DNA of 6,187 nt, taken from JAOABV01 sp964473505 (GTDB lineage: Bacteria; Hydrothermota; Tepidihabitantia; Tepidihabitantales; CAIPLT01). Positions 5,730 through 6,187 of the stretch are shown piece after piece (position 1 is the stretch's first letter; every line of letters begins with the position of its first letter). Below the pieces are notes generated by a model. That model did not search any database and was not told the origin of the DNA. It saw only the letters and a program-made list of their open reading frames with translations. Where the stretch lies: the NCBI GenBank assembly GCA_964473505.1, contig CAYYPG010000098.1, positions 1 through 6,187 on the forward strand, given 5' to 3'. The position numbers and the translations under genes are program-made.

Positions 5730-6119
5730 ATTATTTGCTGAATGATTTTCTCAACTCCGCTCATGTTGATTCTGCCAATTACTTATACATTGACGACTAT
5801 ATTTCTGCCAAAACCGCCACTTAAACCAACTCAAAAATTTTCTCTACCCATACTTTTCAAAGCAACTTTTTCACCCGTTTTTCAAGTAATCTGGAAGGCT
5901 GTGGAGGGGACTGTAGTGGATGTGCATAAATTAAATTAAAACACTCTTTTCTTGTCTTAAAAGCCTTTAATCTTATGATAAACCCATTATCCGTTGCTTG
6001 TTAATTTTACTTTCTATATTTACAATAATCAATCTATCCATTTTGACCAATCTTTCATACACTTTCACTTCTACCGCTCACATCCCATTGTTATCAAGTA
6101 ATCCCTCTTGTTAACTGAA
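5730..6119. other. Region with no supported gene; unrecognised 65-codon ORF
   Basis: A + strand ORF of 65 codons (5742-5939) begins ATG after a stop, has no ribosome binding site and encodes a hydrophobic, proline-rich peptide I do not recognise. The opposite strand over 5760-5930 reads as fragments such as KTGEKVALKSMGRENF and VGLSGGFGRNIVVNV separated by stops, which looks about equally protein-like, so a decayed - strand gene is as plausible as a + strand gene. From 5940 to 6119 nothing is seen except AT-rich DNA. Confidence 0.3.
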
Positions 6120-6152
6120 ATAATCTTGTAAGATTATATGCTAAACATATAA
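6120..6152. promoter_or_regulatory. Two overlapping palindromes with a possible - strand promoter
   Basis: ATAATCTT-GT-AAGATTAT (6120-6137) is a perfect 8-bp-arm palindrome, and TTATATG-CTAAA-CATATAA (6134-6152) is a perfect 7-bp-arm one that overlaps it. On the - strand a TATAAT (6133-6138) lies inside this region, 15 bp after TGGACA (6154-6159), a short spacing. Such a promoter would face the repeats and the receptor remnant. Operator function is a guess. Confidence 0.35.
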
Positions 6153-6187
6153 ATGTCCACTCACAACTTACCTTCGCAAGTCCTCGC

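Overview
The window is AT-rich and looks like a chromosomal piece from an uncultured, probably anaerobic, two-membrane (diderm) bacterium. The clues are a cysteine-rich protein with two [4Fe-4S] clusters, two lipoprotein-type signal peptides that both end in Leu-Asn-Cys, and the C-terminus of a TonB-dependent outer-membrane receptor. The style of the proteins recalls candidate phyla such as WOR-3/Stahlbacteria, but that is an impression and was not tested.

Layout. Bases 1-46 hold two copies of a 20-bp repeat at the window edge. A good sigma70-type promoter (59-88) drives a two-gene unit: a dicluster ferredoxin-like protein (136-984) and a class I SAM-dependent methyltransferase (1007-1588). 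About 1.3 kb without a convincing gene follows (1589-2913). Inside it lie two tandem, diverged copies of an element (1877-1987 and about 2014-2120) whose helices are kept by paired base changes, so it is probably a structured RNA of a class I do not recognise. A second strong promoter (2853-2880) precedes a small membrane protein (2914-3387) and an integral membrane protein resembling YhfC/PrsW-type intramembrane proteases (3407-4198, TTG start). After a short frameshifted remnant comes a DUF3108-like lipoprotein (4328-5035). On the opposite strand, meeting it tail to tail, is the broken 3' end of a TonB-dependent receptor gene (5041-5386). It runs into a decayed tandem repeat of 78-95 bp units (5384-5729). 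The last 450 bp contain no gene I can support, apart from an unrecognised 65-codon ORF, and end near two overlapping palindromes (6120-6152).

How the genes may work together. The ferredoxin-like protein and the methyltransferase are co-directional with a 22-bp gap and are probably co-transcribed; their joint role is unknown. The genes from 2914 to 5035 are all on the + strand and all concern the cell envelope. The first two are probably one operon. The right end is a gene graveyard with repeats. The most interesting unexplained item is the tandem RNA-like element at 1877-2120.
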